Shown one piece after another: positions 13,978 through 16,194 of a stretch of 16,194 nt of DNA. Position 1 is the stretch's first letter. Each line of letters begins with the position of its first letter. This DNA is from an uncultured Sulfurovum sp. (GTDB lineage Bacteria > Campylobacterota > Campylobacteria > Campylobacterales > Sulfurovaceae). A program made the position numbers and the translations under genes. The stretch spans positions 1 through 16,194 of the forward strand of contig CAMZNQ010000075.1 of assembly GCA_947313765.1 (NCBI GenBank), given 5' to 3'. The notes under the pieces were generated by a model. It was not told where the DNA came from and made no database searches. It saw nothing but the letters and a program-made list of their open reading frames with translations.

Positions 13978-15063
13978 ATGCGTTTTCCCCTAGACATTGA
14001 AGAAACAGTTCAAGATTCTCTTATTTTCTGGATTACCCGTTATATAAAATATAAAACCAATACACTCTCAGCTAGAAAAGTTAAAAACCAAATGGCAATA
14101 CAGACATCTATCATCGCACTTAACAATTCCCCAGAATCTATTGAAGAGATTTCTAAAATTGTAAAAGATATTAGGAGAGCAGGAATTGAAGGTGTAAAAA
14201 GTTTTTTTGTTCCCATAGAAAAACTTTACTACTACATTATCTCTCAACGTCTATCTTCTTTAAAAGAGATAGATGATGAGATTATTATTGATTATTTAAC
14301 TTCGGCTACTGCAGGAATGAGTGATGCTACAAAAAAAAACTATCGAAATGCTATCTCTAATTTTTTTAATTATCTCTCTGACCATAATGAAAATAAACCT
14401 AATTCAGGAAATGGATTTATCTACCATCTTAAAATATCTAATTGGCAAGGATTGTCAGGAAAAAAAGGAAATAAGATACCATCCTATTTAACAGAAGAGG
14501 AGGTAAAAACCTTTTTAGAATCTTTAAATAGTTACAACTTTATCTCTGACCGTTCTGCCCTATTCTATAATTTATTAATACGCATTATCTTACATACAGG
14601 AATGCGTATTTCAGAGGCTCTCTCTATAGAGAAAAGAAAAATGCAAGAAAAAGATGGTTACCTAATGATTAAAATTGTTGGAAAAGGGAATAAAAACTCT
14701 ATTATAGAAGTTCAAAAAGAGTCATTAGAACCATATTTACGTTTATGGCTTACCCAGTCCCCTGCTCCCAATGACCTACTTTTTGCTTCTCCCCAAAATC
14801 ATAAACGAGAAGCTTCTGCATCTTCAGTCTCTCATAAAATAAAAGAACTTCTACATTACGCAGGAATTGTAAAAGACAAAGAGGGAGCTCATCTATTACG
14901 TCATACTTACGGTACTCTACTCTACTCTAAAGTAAAAGATTTGGCTTTAGTTCAAGATATGATGAGACATGAAGACCCAGCAACTACCAGAGCCTACACT
15001 CACATGGATAATGAACGCAGAAGAGAAGCAACGGATGTTTTAGATAGCATAATAAAGAGATAG
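13978..15063 (+). CDS. xerH: XerH-type tyrosine recombinase
   Basis: This is the single Xer recombinase of Campylobacterota, which resolves chromosome dimers at difH. The 361-residue length and the N-terminal pattern match XerH as I recall it from Helicobacter pylori: PLDIEE followed by FWITRYIKYK, then an ATKKNYRNAISNFFNYL segment at about 117-133 and GNKIPSYLTEEEVKTFLESL at 164-183. Catalytic residues are all present: Arg210 in TGMRISEAL, Lys236 in GKGNK, His305 and Arg308 in HLLRHT, His331 in MRHEDPATT and Tyr340 in TRAYTH. It has its own extended -10 promoter. The next gene follows 18 bases after its stop. Whether this is the chromosomal XerH or a paralogue cannot be told from the window. 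Confidence 0.85.
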   Translation: MRFPLDIEETVQDSLIFWITRYIKYKTNTLSARKVKNQMAIQTSIIALNNSPESIEEISKIVKDIRRAGIEGVKSFFVPIEKLYYYIISQRLSSLKEIDDEIIIDYLTSATAGMSDATKKNYRNAISNFFNYLSDHNENKPNSGNGFIYHLKISNWQGLSGKKGNKIPSYLTEEEVKTFLESLNSYNFISDRSALFYNLLIRIILHTGMRISEALSIEKRKMQEKDGYLMIKIVGKGNKNSIIEVQKESLEPYLRLWLTQSPAPNDLLFASPQNHKREASASSVSHKIKELLHYAGIVKDKEGAHLLRHTYGTLLYSKVKDLALVQDMMRHEDPATTRAYTHMDNERRREATDVLDSIIKR

Positions 15064-15081
15064 AGAAAATTAGGATTTAAC

Positions 15082-15786
15082 ATGAAACCACAAGAGATAG
15101 AACAAGAACTTATAAATATTTTAAAGTTTTCTAAAAGAATAGAGTATAGTAATATAATTTTATATTTAGTAGATAAACCTGTTTTAGATAAAGTACTGCA
15201 ACTTGAACTAAGAGTTAGAACAAGAAATGAAGAGAATGGCATAAAAAAGAAGAATCACTTCTATGACTATGCTAAAATCATAAATAGTAAATATCCTGCA
15301 TTTAAATATACACTCTCAATGAAACATAAAAAGAAAGAGATATTTGACCCTGTTAAGGTTAAAAAGGCACTTCCTGCTGAATATGAGATTTGGAAAAACA
15401 AATCAAGAGCCATTTTAGAAAGACAGATAAAAGAGGAAGATAGCTCCATAACTGATGAAGAAGCCATTATCCTTAGAAAAAATTTAGAAAAAGAGATAGC
15501 TTTAGCAAAATATAATATAGATAAAGTATTGAAAAATTATAATGATTACGATGTAGTCATCTCTACGTTTGAAGAGTATACCTACTACCCTGCCCTATAC
15601 TATGTTATGGATGAACCAAATGGAAAGATAAAACCTACTGATACCCACTTACGAAAAGATGTACCCAATATTCTATATTACCATGATGAACGACCCTATT
15701 CTGAACTCCGTGCAAATGATAGAATGAGCCGTATTATTCAAGATTTTGATAGGTTTTGTAGGTCGATTTATATTAAGAAAAAATAG
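15082..15786 (+). CDS. uncharacterised 234-residue protein downstream of xerH
   Basis: I do not recognise this protein. It has no signal peptide or membrane segment and is rich in Lys, Glu, Asp and Tyr, so it should be cytoplasmic. A charged helical region (about 95-152, with RQIKEED and NLEKEIALAKYNIDKVLKN) suggests a coiled coil. The C-terminal third is Tyr-rich (EEYTYYPALYYVMDE) and ends in a basic tail IYIKKK. Acidic and basic residues in HLRKDVPN and YYHDERPYSELR could form an active or binding site, but no known motif is clear. The ATG at 15082 follows TTAGGAT by six to seven bases. The 18-base gap to xerH implies co-transcription, so it may assist or regulate XerH; this is positional inference only. 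Confidence 0.75.
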   Translation: MKPQEIEQELINILKFSKRIEYSNIILYLVDKPVLDKVLQLELRVRTRNEENGIKKKNHFYDYAKIINSKYPAFKYTLSMKHKKKEIFDPVKVKKALPAEYEIWKNKSRAILERQIKEEDSSITDEEAIILRKNLEKEIALAKYNIDKVLKNYNDYDVVISTFEEYTYYPALYYVMDEPNGKIKPTDTHLRKDVPNILYYHDERPYSELRANDRMSRIIQDFDRFCRSIYIKKK

Positions 15787-15832
15787 ATTTTTACCTCATC
15801 AAAATAGTAAAAAATAAAGGGTGTTTCACTAT

Positions 15833-15970
15833 AGGGTAAAAGTCCATTTAAAGACCGATTTTTAGGGGTTTTATTGATTTTAACCTCCATAAAATCACAC
15901 TTTGCTTTTCTCAATGGACTCGGCTAATACCTTTAGGGCTTCTTACCCCTGTACTCTAGTACATATTAGC
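15833..15970. repeat. cluster of nested inverted repeats in the spacer before the last gene
   Basis: This spacer (15787-16050) holds no convincing gene but dense dyads. AGTCCATT (15841-15848) pairs with AATGGACT (15913-15920). They enclose a bulged stem formed by GATTTTTAGGGGTT (15857-15870) and AACCTCCATAAAATC (15882-15896). GCTAATA (15923-15929) pairs with TATTAGC (15964-15970), enclosing AGGG/CCCT and TGTACT-CT-AGTACA. AGGGTAAAAG (15833-15842) can alternatively pair with CTTCTTACCCT-like bases at 15939-15950. It could be a structured RNA on either strand, an interspersed palindromic repeat, or a decayed gene. Confidence 0.5.
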
Positions 15971-16008
15971 TATTTATCTAAAAAAACATATATTTATAAT
16001 AAAAACTG

Positions 16009-16027
16009 TATAATGATAGATTATAAT
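16009..16027 (+). promoter_or_regulatory. candidate -10 boxes of the last gene
   Basis: TATAAT occurs at 16009-16014 and again at 16022-16027 in an A/T-rich stretch. Either gives a short leader before the ATG at 16051, which has GAGGG at 16042-16046 as ribosome-binding site. Confidence 0.45.
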
Positions 16028-16050
16028 AAGTTATATAGACCGAGGGCTAA

Positions 16051-16194
16051 ATGAAAAGTAATACATTATCAAAAAACAGACAAGCTTTTTACTCACAATT
16101 AGAACAAATGTTTGCAGGTCGTGAACTGAAAAACTTTAAAGGTAAAAGTGGTTTTGCTAATCTTTTGTCAATAAAATCAGAATATTTTAAACAT
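16051..16194 (+). CDS. start of an uncharacterised gene, possibly a DNA methyltransferase
   Basis: Only the first 48 codons are in the window; the frame runs open to the edge. The N-terminus is MKSNTLSKNRQAFYSQLEQM, followed by an FKGKSGFANLLSIKSEYFKH segment. A pattern of the type 'SGFVNLxxIKxxYF' is, as I recall, found at the start of large adenine-specific DNA methyltransferases of Mod-like restriction-modification systems, but I could not check this. The GAGGG ribosome-binding site and own promoter support a real gene. If correct, it would place restriction-modification genes just right of the recombinase pair. Confidence that it is coding is good; the product is tentative. Confidence 0.6.
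   Translation, partial: MKSNTLSKNRQAFYSQLEQMFAGRELKNFKGKSGFANLLSIKSEYFKH

Noticed and set aside
15768..15890. Short minus-strand reading frame (40 codons)
   Set aside because: No ribosome-binding site, overlaps the end of the plus-strand gene and coincides with the inverted-repeat cluster; possibly a decayed fragment but not supportable as a gene.
1..16194. CRISPR array, tRNA or rRNA genes, insertion sequences
   Set aside because: No regularly spaced direct repeats, cloverleaf-like or rRNA sequence, or transposase with terminal repeats was seen by eye on either strand.

Overview
The window looks like chromosomal DNA from a Campylobacterota bacterium (Epsilonproteobacteria, for example Sulfurimonas, Sulfurovum or Arcobacter-like). 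The sequence is AT-rich with many AGAGAG and ATAGAT runs. Promoters show a lone, often extended -10 box (TGTTATAAT) without an obvious -35. A gene encoding a XerH-type recombinase, the single-Xer enzyme of this phylum, is present. The genus is inferred and cannot be fixed from this window.

Layout. (1) 1-5580: translation and replication housekeeping genes on the minus strand (rpsF partial, holA, rnr). They are interrupted by a plus-strand gene for a soluble hybrid histidine kinase, which ends one base from the end of holA. (2) 5745-7080: plus-strand rsmD, overlapping a NYN-nuclease/LOTUS-like gene. (3) 7122-11412: a plus-strand run of five genes: an exported von Willebrand A protein, the fluoride channel gene fluC/crcB, an unknown 172-residue protein that starts at TTG, a MotA/TolQ/ExbB-like membrane protein with a long helical tail, and a MotB/OmpA-like partner. 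The last pair resembles the ZorA/ZorB stator of Zorya defence systems, but no Zorya effector gene (zorC, zorD or zorE) is nearby. This is the best candidate for an undescribed system. (4) 11381-12634: a minus-strand BaiN/HI0933-type flavoprotein gene that overlaps the end of the stator operon. (5) 12700-15786: two complete tyrosine recombinase genes head to head, a second XerC/D-like enzyme on minus and xerH on plus. Between them lies a perfect 33-bp dif-like palindrome plus a third half-site. xerH is followed by an uncharacterised gene. (6) 15787-16194: a region rich in inverted repeats, then the start of another gene, possibly a DNA methyltransferase.

How the genes fit together. The housekeeping genes are ordinary. 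The accessory interest lies in the stator-like trio, the recombinase pair with its palindromic site, and the structured spacer before the last gene. Three listed genes (rsmD, the NYN gene and the minus-strand recombinase) are given shorter starts than their longest open frames, because promoter or Shine-Dalgarno positions support the downstream ATG.
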